From the NCBI GenBank assembly GCA_022559985.1, contig JAFJTR010000072.1, forward strand, positions 89,841 to 153,840: a stretch of DNA of 64,000 bases, written 5' to 3'. The stretch is from Parastagonospora avenae f. sp. tritici 18332-5 (taxonomy: Eukaryota > Ascomycota > Dothideomycetes > Pleosporales > Phaeosphaeriaceae). The notes below the pieces were generated by a model. That model did no database searches and was not told the DNA's origin. It was given only the letters and a program-made list of their open reading frames with translations. Positions 10,646 to 21,164 of the stretch are shown here, one piece after another; the first letter of the stretch is position 1, and every line of letters starts with the position of its first letter. Made by a program: the position numbers and the translations under genes.

Positions 10646-10948
10646 GTTGCCCGGAAAAAAAAATGCTTTTACTCGAAGAAGTCGCTCAACTGTAATTTGA
10701 ATTCTTCTCAGCCGCAGCCCCTCGATATAGGCTGGTGCAGCAGGATGGGCGCTGCTGTTACAGGCATGTTGGTGTTGTTGAATGGTTGAATCGGCTGTGT
10801 CCCGGCGTCTGGCCTGACCAGGTGACGTAATCCCTCGCAATCTTAGCTACAAAGGTTGTACGCCGCGGTTCACCTTCACCACCGACATCAACTCCATCAT
10901 GTGACAATGCGATTTTCTTGTGGTATCAGAGCTTAATGGTACATGCCC

Positions 10949-12157
10949 TCATCTTTTTCGCATCACCTCTTCCAACCAAGGATACACAATTGAGTTCGCC
11001 TCGGGGTATCCCATGTGCGCCCGTCCCTGCACAAACCGCATCTCCTTCGGGCTCCCATATTCAGCCAACACCATGCTATCTTCGATCGGCATGCAGCCAT
11101 CCAGCGTGCCATTAATCAAAAGTATCCTGCAGCTTTTCATCCCTTGGCCAACAACAGCAACCCCATCACCTTTTGCGCTAATCAAACTAAACTCATCCTG
11201 ACACTTTTCCTTCATCTCTTCAAACGACTCATACCCATATTTCTGGGTATATGCACGCTCCAAACCAAATGGATACTCATGTTTGCCCACCTGCTCCAAC
11301 CACTCCCGGCCAATGTAATGATGTACACCAGCACCATGACCGACGCTCCCAATCAATCTCTCGCGATGCGTATGCGCAAGACGAATAGCATAGTACCCAC
11401 CTGCACTCAAGCCCCAAGCGACTACTTTCTTCTCATCCAGATACAGCGTATCCTGGACGAGGTCGAGTATCGAGCTGAACAGGCGATCGGGCGATAACGG
11501 ATCACGCTTGTTCGCAGGACAGTCAACAGTCGTGCCAGGGATGTCGCAGATAACACACGCCCAACCCCGATCGAGGAATTCTTGCGAGCGTTCCGTGTTG
11601 TCGGGGCGGTGGCCATCAAGACCAGTGATAAGAAGGATGGTTGGGAAGGGGCCGCTACCGGATGGTTTGCGGATGTAAAGTGGAATCTTGGAGCTCTCGC
11701 CATTGGAGGCGTGTTTGTGTGGTATAATTATGTCGGAGATGGAATGGCTCCAGAGCTGCGATCCTCGCATGTACACTTCTTTTTGCTCCTCGAAGACTTG
11801 CGCTTTGAGCTCGGTGCCGATGTAGGGAAATCTGGCTAATCTGTATACGGCGTTGGCATTGAGGTAGAGCTTCTTCCTTGTCTCAACGTCTTTTGCTTCA
11901 TCATCTGCCTCTCTCACCAAACGTCGCGCAGTCGGCAGGAATGCATTCGTGTATGCATCATCGTATGGATCATTAATCTTGTTCTCAATCAAATGATTGA
12001 AGACCGGCTCGAAGTCTTCGAACTTCCCATCGTGAAATGGATACACGCCCTTCGTGCATGGGAATTTCCAGCGCTGTTCCCAGAGTTTTTGAGTACTGCC
12101 GCTGTGGCCATAGTCCTTGGTGAAAAGTTCTCCGAGGATCCAGTTTCCGTTTGGCAT
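10949..12157 (-). CDS. ayg1-like: Ayg1-like polyketide-shortening hydrolase
   Basis: Single exon, 402 aa from the ATG at 12157, the same length class as Aspergillus fumigatus Ayg1. It shows the family's N-terminal region (WILGELF, then KLWEQRWKFPC and YPFHDG) and the hydrolase core: ITGLDGHRPDN, WGLSAGGYYAIR (nucleophile Ser in G-L-S-A-G), NGTLDG (Asp) and GRAHMGYP (His). Ayg1 proteins shorten a heptaketide naphthopyrone to 1,3,6,8-tetrahydroxynaphthalene in DHN-melanin synthesis. No melanin polyketide synthase, scytalone dehydratase or reductase lies in this window, so the gene is an isolated pathway member or a relative with another substrate. Its promoter is shared with the Zn2Cys6 stub on the other strand. 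Confidence 0.85.
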   Translation of the reverse strand: MPNGNWILGELFTKDYGHSGSTQKLWEQRWKFPCTKGVYPFHDGKFEDFEPVFNHLIENKINDPYDDAYTNAFLPTARRLVREADDEAKDVETRKKLYLNANAVYRLARFPYIGTELKAQVFEEQKEVYMRGSQLWSHSISDIIIPHKHASNGESSKIPLYIRKPSGSGPFPTILLITGLDGHRPDNTERSQEFLDRGWACVICDIPGTTVDCPANKRDPLSPDRLFSSILDLVQDTLYLDEKKVVAWGLSAGGYYAIRLAHTHRERLIGSVGHGAGVHHYIGREWLEQVGKHEYPFGLERAYTQKYGYESFEEMKEKCQDEFSLISAKGDGVAVVGQGMKSCRILLINGTLDGCMPIEDSMVLAEYGSPKEMRFVQGRAHMGYPEANSIVYPWLEEVMRKR

Positions 12158-12551
12158 GTTTGACGTATGGTCTGATTTGCAGTGCTGCGTGACTACTTCC
12201 GGCACCTTGTCCGCTACATATACCTGATGGGACACGACTTCGGCAATGGCGGGGCCGATGCCGTAAACTACGAGTATCACATTACCGCTCAGTCAGACCA
12301 CGTTTATGTCGTATGGCGTCTAGTGAGGTTCATCAGAGGCTGTAAATTTATAGCTTCAGGTGTGTGTAAAGTCGAGGTCGCAACTCCCTGACTGAGAGAT
12401 GCAAGTCCCATATTAGCTGCGCTCTCATTGGCTGTCCGACCACCTCCGTCTCACCAACTTCATTGCGCCGGCGTTTCCTTCAACTCTCCCTCACCCTCAA
12501 GCCAATTTACATTACATCATAGACCAGCATGTTTCCATCAGTTTGCACAAG
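12158..12551. promoter_or_regulatory. Divergent promoter, Ayg1-like gene / Zn2Cys6 stub
   Basis: A 394-bp spacer between two start codons pointing away from each other. It should hold the promoters of the hydrolase (minus) and the zinc-cluster gene (plus). The arrangement makes local regulation of the hydrolase by the zinc-cluster protein conceivable. I recognise no specific operator. Confidence 0.5.
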
Positions 12552-12963
12552 ATGGTCGGCGTTCCTGGCTGTTCTAAAGGTTGCGAGGACTGTCGGCGCC
12601 GATATCTAAAATGTGGTGAGCCTCTCGCACATCGCAAGTGCGATGCCATGTAAGCTAAATATGCAAGATCTTAAGAAGCCTCAGTGTAGACGATGCATCA
12701 GATTGCGGCTAGCATGTAGAGGCCCTCTTGACCTCGCTTTCATCGTGTACGGTGGAGATCATGGCCGCGACGAGCATAAGCCGAGCACTAGCAACTACTC
12801 AGGTACATCGCTAGTGACACACAAGACAGAAGCATATGGACCGGTAAGCCTCGAGGCCGTCTTCAACTTGCCACAAGCTCGCGATGAAGTGTTTACCGCC
12901 TTCACGCGTCACCACCTGCTGCCTGAAAATGGGTACATGGACATTACTTATGCGGGCGATTAA
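12552..12963 (+). CDS. Truncated Zn(II)2Cys6 regulator (DNA-binding stub)
   Basis: Two exons, 12552-12615 and 12668-12963, with a 52-bp intron (donor GTGAGC, acceptor CAAG). The splice rebuilds the six-cysteine zinc cluster: C-x3-C-x2-C...C in exon 1 (GCSKGCEDC, YLKC) and C-x2-C-x6-C in exon 2 (PQCRRCIRLRLAC). The product is only 119 aa. Complete members are normally 400-700 aa with a Fungal_trans domain. Coding-like sequence continues beyond the stop in another frame ('TTWTWLYHT...' from about 12999), so a longer ancestral gene has been broken. It may still make a DNA-binding protein without an activation domain. Intron placement inside the zinc cluster is common in this family. Confidence 0.7.
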
Positions 12964-13901
12964 CCGAAGCACGAGGTAGATGAAAGTTGAACCTACTTCA
13001 TTACTACGTGGACATGGCTGTACCACACGCTATCTGGAAGTATTCAGTGCATTCTTGCTTTTGAGCTCATCGTAACAATCCTTTGCTCAGTAGTACCTCC
13101 AACCAAGGTCAACCAAGGGCAGCTGTCTCTTGTACCACCCATTACTCAAACGACCCAGTAAGTCAAGTGAAGATTGGCTTACCAACTTGATGTGGTCGCG
13201 GCGCGCGGAAGACACGCGGGCAGCCACTCTCGGTGTTTCGCCGCGGAGTGCCACCGGCCAGCAGAGTAGTCTAGGGAGTTTGGTTACAGCACTTCATGTC
13301 CCCTCGGAAAATCACCAGGACATGGCCAGATTCCCTAAAGCATGTCCGGATAGTAGTCGTTACACAAAGTCTGAACGAGCTCGACTCTGCAGATGTGTCT
13401 AGATCTTCGCCTTTGCTCGAATTACCAGCAATTGCTTTTGGCTCACTGAGCTTAGTCTACAGCTATGGGCTTTGAAGAGAAGATTGAGTGACTAAGTGAC
13501 GATGGCGGAATCGGTTATGATAGATATGCTCCCACCCATATCCAGGAAGAGTTTTGGCCTCTTGCAGATACCCACTGGATAAAACCCACATTCGAAAGCT
13601 GGGAAGGGCATTTCATCTGTATAGAAATTATGGTGGCTACGGCAATATTTGCTCTATTGGACAGCTCGGTGTTGAGATCTCATAATGCTCAATGCGATAA
13701 GGAGTACAGGAAGCCTGCAAAAGGGGTGCTGGTAAACGCGAGTGACCTTGCGAACACAAATCCGCATTTCCAGCACATCATATAGATACATAAGTTTTAA
13801 TGTTTCTGAAGCTGCTATGATCGCATACTGAATCGAAATTGCATCTAGGAAGGCGTGGATGTCTAACACAATAGAAAGGAAAAGTAACGATTTATTGTCT
13901 T
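12964..13901 (+). other. Decayed 3' part of the Zn2Cys6 gene (probable)
   Basis: Short plus-strand frames carry protein-like stretches interrupted by stops and frame changes, consistent with the remainder of a fungal transcription-factor domain after truncation. No continuous gene can be drawn. The right end is the 3' flank of the membrane-protein gene on the minus strand. Confidence 0.35.
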
Positions 13902-14971
13902 CTAAACGCCGCCCCCCCAGCTCAGACACAACCCCACGATAGCACCGAGCACCGCGTCCCAGCCCAGTGCCTTCACGGCAAACCCACCATTCAGCAAAGA
14001 CTGCAGTTCGGCTCCTAGCTTTGCATCTTTCCGTCCCATCCACTGACTCGCCATGAGAAACCCGGCACTGATCATCATGCTCTTGTCCACGCCGCTGTCC
14101 TTCAAGCTGATCAAGCCCGTATGAGGAAGCAACAGGATGAAGCGCTCTACAAACAGAAACGAGTTGAAGATGGGGTGTCCACGAAGAGATGGTTGCGCCA
14201 ACAAACAGGAGTTGAGAATGATGTTGGGGAGCTGAAGGGACGCGATTGGCGCGCGAGTGATTAATGTCGTTGACTTGGGATTGGCCGGGACCTTCTTCGA
14301 AGGTACTGTTTGGATATCTGGGCTGGATAGGTGGAGTTCGATCAAGAACAGGCATATTGTGAAGCTGATGGGGAGTATCTGGCTGAGCAGAATGTAGTTG
14401 CGCATTGTCGGTGCGTCGAAACGTCGCGTCCGGGCTGTTTGGAGTCAGGCTTCTTTTCCAATTACATGCTCGCGACAAACGCACCTTTCGCAGCCATCCA
14501 TATGTTCCAATACCAAGTCCCAAGAATGGCCAATTGCGTCACCGCCGCGTTTCCCTTGCTCTGCACCAATTCACTCGCAAAGTCCTGGAACAGTGACGAT
14601 TGCAGCATCCAGTTTTTGAGTTTGCAGACAGTTACGGCCGATAGGCTCTGACGCTTGTCGCCTGTCCAGTTCAGGTAGTGTGTGATGAGGAAGAACAGCA
14701 TATGATATGACAGTGTGGCGAAACTTATCGACGCCAGAAAGGCATAGATCTTGATGTGTCTTACGCGCGCTGCTTTATATGCTTCGAGGTTTGCATCCTT
14801 AGAAGGCTTCCCAGAATGATATATTGCATTATATCGTGTGTATAGCGATAATATGATGTGAAAAGTGGCGTACAACGCAGCGACGATGTAGGAAAGAAAG
14901 ATTGCGGAGCCAATGTAGCTGTTTGGTGGTGTGGCGTAATATACCAAGGAGTCGTAAATCGGTAAAGCCAT
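13902..14971 (-). CDS. Uncharacterised multipass membrane protein
   Basis: Two exons on the minus strand, 14971-14485 and 14434-13902, joined across a 50-bp intron with donor GTGCGT, branch CTGAC and acceptor ACAG. An alternative GTAATT donor would leave a 31-bp intron and the wrong phase, so it is rejected. The product is 339 aa with about seven or eight hydrophobic helices, beginning MALPIYDSLVYY and ending LGAIVGLCLSWGGGV, with few charged residues. I recognise no signature of transporters or receptors. A short polar segment (PSKKVPANPKS) probably forms a loop. It lies downstream of the degraded regulator but on the opposite strand. Confidence 0.65.
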
Positions 14972-15850
14972 TATTGCTAATGCTTGTTATGGAAACCTGG
15001 GGAAGCCAGGAAATTATATTCAGCTGCACGGTTGAAGCCACATGGCGGACGGATGGTGATTCGCGATATGTGACGTAATGAGACAATTGGCGTGTGAGAC
15101 TTCGGGCTACGAGACATTCGGCTGCACCCACACCTTTTGAGATCACGAAGTCGTTAAAGATACCAGACAACCACTCTTCCTCGTATATTTCAATGTATAT
15201 GTTGCTGCACTTTCATTGCATACTGCACGCTGATTAATCGGGTCGTGGGCGATCAGTGCTGCACGGACGATGCCTACAAATCGATGAAACAAAGCGCTAT
15301 GCTCCTCATGGTCGCGATAGTTGCCTTCCCGCGGAGCTATACCGGTACGATTGCTTACCTTTCTGACGCAGACTTTGTTGCACTCAGACATGACATGCAG
15401 AATTTCTCGAGCAAAACAACAACATGAACGAGATGCCATTGGCCAAAGGTTAAGTCTCTGCGGCACTGCGTCCCAAACATTACGAAGATGTAAGAGACCA
15501 TGCAATGAAGGTTCAATGGATGTGAAAGCAAGTTCTTTGGAGCTACCAATAATTTGACAAAACCTGTCGTCCCAGAACCAATCTCCAAAAATGGCTTCTC
15601 GTAGCCGTCGCAAACAATGCTTTTAAACGTAGTGTACATGTGTAGAAAAAAACTGCCTTAATTGCCAGTGTCCGCAGGCTCGTCCTTTCGTTTCGCAAAC
15701 AAAGAGCCAACAACGGAGTGAAGTATACGTGGGCGGATGCGCGAAACTCCAGACCGATTAGACAGGTAGCCGTCAGAAACAATAGGTTGTTGCAAGGAGG
15801 CTAAAAGAACACCATCAACACGACATTACGACTCATTACTTCCCGATACA
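14972..15850. other. Intergenic
   Basis: Several overlapping frames of 60-156 codons on both strands, none with a recognisable motif or a sensible splice. I see no supported gene. It contains the promoter of the membrane-protein gene on the left and the 3' flank of the Mam3-like gene on the right. Confidence 0.45.
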
Positions 15851-18247
15851 TCATCGGTCCCCAAGCAAGGGCTGGGATTCGCTGCCGTCTCCAGCATTGC
15901 CCTTCTTCTTCTTACCTCGCTTCTTCCTCTTCTTTTTGCTTCCTCCAGCTTGGCTGCCAGGGTTCGCCGAGTCTGCGTCGGAGTGACCCTTCGAATCGTC
16001 TTGCGCACCGTCAGCAGGACTGAGTAGGAGAACCTTGTCGTCGGAATCACTCGAACTTGTGGTCTCCAAGACAATCTTCTTGACGCCGTTCACATCGACA
16101 ACATTTTCGGAAATGCTGCCACTGCGAGCGGTGTGGCGTTTCTTGGGAGGACTCTTTGACCGCGAGCGTGCAGAGCGAAGGGAAGCGATTGTGCTGACTG
16201 ATCTTGCGCGGGATCTCGAGTCATGGTTCTGGTTGTCGTCCTCGTCCTCGTCCTCGTCGTGTTGCTTTGTATTGTCGACAACCAAGTAGTCGCCTCCATT
16301 AGCGCTGGATTTTGGCGAGCGTGGCTCTTCCTCTGCGTCTCTAATGCCAGAGCGACCGGATTTCCAGGACATGCGATCGCCACCTGGTGCCATGGTACCG
16401 TATCCCACTGCCACGCTATGAACACCATCGCTGGCCTCGCGCCCGGCTGAAGCAAGTAGTCCTTCGCCTACACCGCCTTGTAGACCTGTTGGTTCCGGCA
16501 GCACCACGCCGGAAGACGATCCCAATGACGATCGATCGGGAATGGCCGGACGTTCGTGTTCGGGGATAGTCTGAGGGATGGCAGCAGCAGTGGAGGGCTT
16601 GATTTTGACGGTGTTGATGCGCGTTGACTTGGGTCTGCTGGCGGCATTGGACGGTCCGAGGTGCTTAAGGTGGCGGTAGACTTCGGGGTCGTCGCTACGA
16701 AGAGGTTCTGCCCCTTTGTTTCCACTGCTGCGGCGGCGCACTAGGAACGAAGTCAATGGAGGGTTATCAGAAGTCTCGGGCAGGGACAGCTTGCGTGGCG
16801 CATGACCATTGGGCTGTGACTCCTCTTCGACATCGATGAGCGGTTGTTCGGATGCTTTGCGGGCGACGTCGGTAATGACCTTGCCCCTAGGCACGCGTGC
16901 GCGAGGAGCCGGGGCCATGCGGCGGATGGCTTTGTGAACGTCAATGAAGACGTCGGACTCGTCGATGATTTCCCTGCAAGTGTTAGCGGGGCTACTGCAT
17001 ACTGTCAGACAGCTACTCACTCTCCAATGAGTTCCTCGATGACGTCCTCCAGTGTGACAACACCGACAGCACCGCGAGACTCGGCGGGGAAGTCGGAAAC
17101 GAGTACCATGTGCGACTTGCCTTCCTGGAAGAAGTTGAGGATGTCCAGACAGCTGGTCTCGGGGCGGGTTTCGGGGAGCGTGGCGAGGGCGAAGTCGCGC
17201 ACACGCAGGGCGTCCTCGGGATCGTAGGTGATGAGCATCTTGACAAGCAGCATGCCAACAAAATCATTCTTGTTGCCGGGGTTGTGGATAGGAATGCGCG
17301 AGTAGCCCGCAGAAAGGATGTTATCCATCATCTTCTCGTCCAAGATGGTATCGGACGACATGGTGAAGACGTCCTTCATGGGCGTCATGATGTTGCCCAC
17401 GGCCTTGGCCTTCAGATCCAGCACAGCAGTAATGATTGTGACCTCGTCTTCGTTGAGGCGTTCTTCGGCATGACCGAGCGATTGATGCAGCGTGACGAGC
17501 GTCTTGAGGCCCGTCTTCTTGTATACGGTGCCGTGGTCTTCACCGAGGAGGTAGTCGAGGAGCTTCGCGGTGGGCCAGGCGGCGATGCCCATGATGTACA
17601 TGAGCACGAGGACGACGGGCGACATCCAGGCGCCAATGGGCAGTCCGTAGCGGACGCATATCGACTGGGGCACGACTTCACCGAAGATGACAATGAGGAC
17701 GGTGGAGCTAACAACGGCCGGCCAGCCCCCTCCCAGCGAGCGGTCGAGCACAATGGGCAGTGTCTCGTTGGTGATGACGTTGCTGAGGAGGAGCGTCACC
17801 AGGACCCAATGCTTGCCGCGCTTCAGCAGTCGCAGCACGCGGGCCGCGTTCTTGCGCTCAGTTGGCTCGCCAGACTGGGCGAGGACCTGGAGGTAGATTT
17901 CGTCCTGGCCCATGAGCCTGTGAGATGTTAGCATGCATGCACGCACACACGCAGCAAACCGCGCACCGCCAGACTTACGCTATGGTCAAGCCCGCAAACA
18001 CACCACCCGCCAGGACAAGCGCAATGGCGATGCCCAGATACAGGACGAGACTGGCATCGTTCTTGGGGTGCGCCTCTTCAGAGAGCGCGTGGACGAGGCC
18101 GCCAAAGGGCAGGGGCAGCGCCTTGACTATGGGCGCAAAGGCGTGGAAGACGAAGACCAGCAGCATGTTGACGCGTGCAATGCCGGGCGACGAGAAGCCA
18201 TTGGCGGCGCCGGGGCGCGAGCGAGCGGCGCTGATGGCAGAGGCCAT
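15851..18247 (-). CDS. MAM3-like: CNNM/Mam3-type DUF21-CBS membrane protein
   Basis: Three exons on the minus strand (18247-17979, 17917-17021, 16973-15851) with introns of 61 and 47 bp, both GTAAGT/GTGAGT donors. The product is 762 aa. The order is an N-terminal hydrophobic segment, a DUF21 transmembrane domain (LMGQDE, IFGEVVPQ), a CBS pair (IMTPMKDVF, YSRIPIHNP, GVVTLEDVIEELIGE), then a long disordered Ser/Lys/Asp tail ending in a KKKRKKRGKKKK run. Yeast Mam3 and animal CNNM proteins are linked to metal (Mg2+, Mn2+ and others) homeostasis at vacuolar or plasma membranes. All family landmarks are intact. The gene is divergent from the E1-beta gene. Confidence 0.9.
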
Positions 18248-18943
18248 AGCTGTATTAAGCACCTGAGTGCGGGGAGATGAAGAATATCCCAGTGACGGGT
18301 GTTGACGACGTGATTGACGATGAGAGTAAAGACGCAGAGGCGCCGTGGAGCACCGCAAAATGATGCGGAAGCGGCGGTTGGGCTGGCTAGCGGCTGCACG
18401 TGCGACGGGAACGCAAGCTTTCAATGTTGGGAACTGATGGCCACCGTCGAGTGCAGGTGCGCGCTTACAGGCAATCACAAGGTTTCCAAGCACAGCCAAG
18501 CAGCACGGCTTCTTGTTGCATGCGAGATGGCCGTCTGTGGAACGAGCAGCTATTCCGCCGACTAGCAGCAGTACCTGACGAGCTGGACTTTTTTTTTCCG
18601 GCTAGACCCCGCTGTGGTTCGAAGCCATCTGCGACGAACTGTGGAGCTAGCCAGCCTTGCAGACGACCTGGGAACCGATGTCATCACGCGTCAGATCAAT
18701 CAGATCAGTGTCACGTGCAGCGACCCTACGGACTTGTCTCTGCCAAGCTGTCTAAACACCGACATGTGGAAATCTGGGGTAGAGCCGCCGGTAGCCGCGA
18801 CGGCCGGCTATGGCATTGTACACCTGCCACTTTGTGTTTCGCGTCTGAGCATCAAGTTTGCGTGATTGTGTTTTCTTCTGCATTTTGGTGATTGAGTGAT
18901 CAACTGACTGACTGACTGACTGTACCACGTCCGCCATATTATC
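18248..18943. promoter_or_regulatory. Divergent promoter, Mam3-like / BCKDH E1-beta
   Basis: A 696-bp spacer between divergent start codons. A short (CTGA)n tract lies at about 18903-18922, just before the E1-beta ATG, and a poly-T run at about 18590. Frames in the spacer have no protein features. Confidence 0.55.
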
Positions 18944-20243
18944 ATGGCTTCCAAAACACCCTCCATCCGCGCCCTGTCGCGCTACCTCCTCCGCCCGCAA
19001 GCGCCGCTCCACTCGCACTGTCAACACCAGCGCAAGCAATACTCGGCTGCCGCAGCCGGTGCACGTCTCAATGGCACAGTCGAATATGACACGACGCCCA
19101 TTCTGAACCACACGTCCAAATCCACCCTGGCCAACCCTGAGCTCCCCGCCGAGATTCGCAAGGGGCAGACCAAGCGTATAAACCTCTACACAGCGGTCAA
19201 CGAAGCGCTGCGGCATGCACTGCAAACAGACGAGCGGGTGCTGGTGTTTGGCGAAGACATCCAGTTTGGCGGTGTCTTTCGGTGTACCATGAACCTAGCG
19301 GCAGACTTTGGCACGGAGCGCGTCTTCAACACGCCGCTGAGCGAGCAAGGCCTGGTGGGCTTCGCCGTGGGAGCCGCCGCTGAGGGCATGAAGCCAGTCG
19401 CCGAGATACAGTTTGCCGACTATGTCTTCCCGGCATTCGACCAGATACACAACGAGGTCGCCAAGTACAGGTACCGCTCAGGCTCGACGGGAGCAAACTG
19501 CGGTGGTCTGGTCATTCGCATGCCTTCAGGGAATGTTGGCCATGGTGCACTGTGAGGCTCGTCGACGTGGATAGAACGACCAAGACTGACCTGTTTAGAT
19601 ACCACACGCAGTCTCCCGAGGCTCTCTTCACCCACACCCCGGGCCTCCGCGTCGTCATACCTCGCTCGCCCATCCAAGCCAAGGGTCTACTCTTGTCTGC
19701 CATCCGCTGCAACGACCCTGTCATCTTCATGGAGCCCAAGATCCTCTACCGCGCTGCCGTCGAGCAGGTCCCGGTCGATGCCTTCCACTTGCCCTTAGAC
19801 AAAGCCGAGGTCATCAAGACTGGCAAACACGTCACCATAATCTCATATGGAACTCCGCTGTACACATGCTCAGCAGCGATAGCAGCAGCTGAAAAGGATT
19901 TTGGGTGCAGCGTTGAGCTCATTGACCTTCGCACAATATACCCCTGGGACCGAGAGACTGTCTTGAACAGTGTGAAGAAGACTGGCAGGGCCATTGTGGT
20001 TCATGAGAGCATGATGAACGCAGGCGTTGGCGCCGAAGTTGCTGCCACTATACAGGAGAAGGCGTTTCTGCGCTTAGAAGCGCCCGTCAAGAGGGTGGCA
20101 GGGTGGGCGACCCATACTGGCTTGATGTTTGAGCAATTCATCATTCCGGATGTCACACGTAAGTCTGGCCTCATGCATAACTTGTGCGAGCACTAACCCT
20201 AGCAGGCGTATACGATGCAATCAAACAGACGATAGACTACTAA
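18944..20243 (+). CDS. BCKDHB: Branched-chain 2-oxoacid dehydrogenase E1 beta subunit, mitochondrial
   Basis: Three exons: 18944-19551, 19599-20158 and 20206-20243, with two 47-bp introns. The product is 401 aa. The N-terminus is Arg/Ser/Ala-rich without acids for 40 residues, a mitochondrial targeting type. The body has the transketolase central and C-terminal domains: VFGEDIQFGGVFR, FNTPLSEQG, IQFADYVFPAFDQ, LYHTQSPEA, and C-terminal IDLRTIYPWD and VVHESMMNAGVGAE. The FGGVFRCT region distinguishes it from pyruvate dehydrogenase E1-beta. With an alpha subunit encoded elsewhere it decarboxylates Leu/Ile/Val-derived keto acids. The last exon is only 38 nt. The acyl-CoA carboxylase pair 1 kb downstream may work on products of the same pathway. 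Confidence 0.93.
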
Positions 20244-20305
20244 AAATAGAATAATCATCATTTATGCAGCAAACCAGGTCATCGGATTTCGTATCCCAGC
20301 CCGTT

Positions 20306-20886
20306 CTACATAGTCTCACACCTCACCGTCGTCCAGACATTGTCCTTCGTCGCCCTGCTGTATGGACACACCTGCCTCGCCTTGTACACCACCTCCTCCA
20401 ATTTCTCCTTCTCAATGCCCCTCACCTTGACCAACAGTTCCACCCTCAAACCCATATCCAAATCCTTCATCGATCCGACTAGGTGCACCGTGCTCTCGAC
20501 AATACTGTCCTCAGGTGTTGAAGGCATTTTGACGCCAAGTGTTGGGGCAACAGCGTTCATGGCGGATTGGAAGCATGCGCCGTAGCCAGCAGCGAAAAGT
20601 TCTTCGGGGTTGGTCTTGCCCTTGTCACCAGGGCCGCCGAGGGCTTTGGCCATGGTCAGGTCGACTTTGAGGTTCTCGCCATCGACGTGGCTTTGTCATG
20701 TCAGTCAAGCTGCTTGGAAGATACTGACTGTAGCACATACCCTGTGCGTGCGCCGACGACATGTGCGCGAGCTGAGTATAGACTCGGTGCTGTTTCCGTG
20801 TTGAGAAAGCGACGCGAAGCCTGCATCGAACGCGAAGAGAAGCGTAGGGATTGCCGGAGCATGGGAGCAAAAGTTCGTGATGCCAT
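20306..20886 (-). CDS. Ohr/OsmC-type organic hydroperoxide reductase
   Basis: Two exons on the minus strand, 20886-20741 and 20690-20306, intron 50 bp (donor GTATGT). The product is 176 aa. The N-terminal 45 residues are basic and Ser-rich (RQSLRFSSRSMQASRRF), a likely mitochondrial presequence. The Ohr core is complete: GHVDGENLKV, ALGGPGD, FAAGYGACFQSA with the first catalytic Cys, and RQVCPYSRAT with the second. Ohr proteins reduce organic and lipid hydroperoxides through this Cys pair, usually with lipoyl proteins as reductant. That is notable beside the lipoyl-dependent BCKDH gene, though a functional link is inference. The 3' ends of the two genes converge with only 62 bp between them. 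Confidence 0.92.
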
Positions 20887-21164
20887 TGTGTAGTTTCGGT
20901 GTTCAAATGAGGTATTGATCGGTTTAGATTTCACAGAACAATGCCCAGCTCAAGCTTCTAAAGACGTCGTTGAGCTCAACATTCTGGGCCCAATGACGAA
21001 GTCCATGACGTCTGCAAGCTGACTGTGAAGCGTTTAGCGCCAGGGTCACCATCTCGCCGCATCGAGCCGCTAGCGGTCCACATTCCTGGGCCCCGTCGGA
21101 TCGAACCGAGTGTGCTATTCACAATCATGGCAGATGTCGACTTAGTCTTCTTGATCCGACTTGC

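Noticed and set aside
9098..10840. 580-aa version of the first alpha/beta hydrolase
   Set aside because: The extra 65 residues begin at TTG without upstream ATG and are not expected in a fungal nuclear gene. The first ATG at 10645 precedes a good membrane anchor.
13654..14523. 289-codon minus-strand frame overlapping the membrane protein gene
   Set aside because: It is a shadow of exon 2 of the membrane protein in another frame. It lacks a start context, and the spliced model gives continuous hydrophobic helices instead.
15143..15639. Overlapping frames of 94-156 codons on the minus strand
   Set aside because: No domain, no consistent splice sites, and composition like non-coding DNA.
18900..18924. 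Short (CTGA)n tract before the E1-beta start as a regulatory element
   Set aside because: Only about five units; too short to call more than a simple repeat in a promoter.
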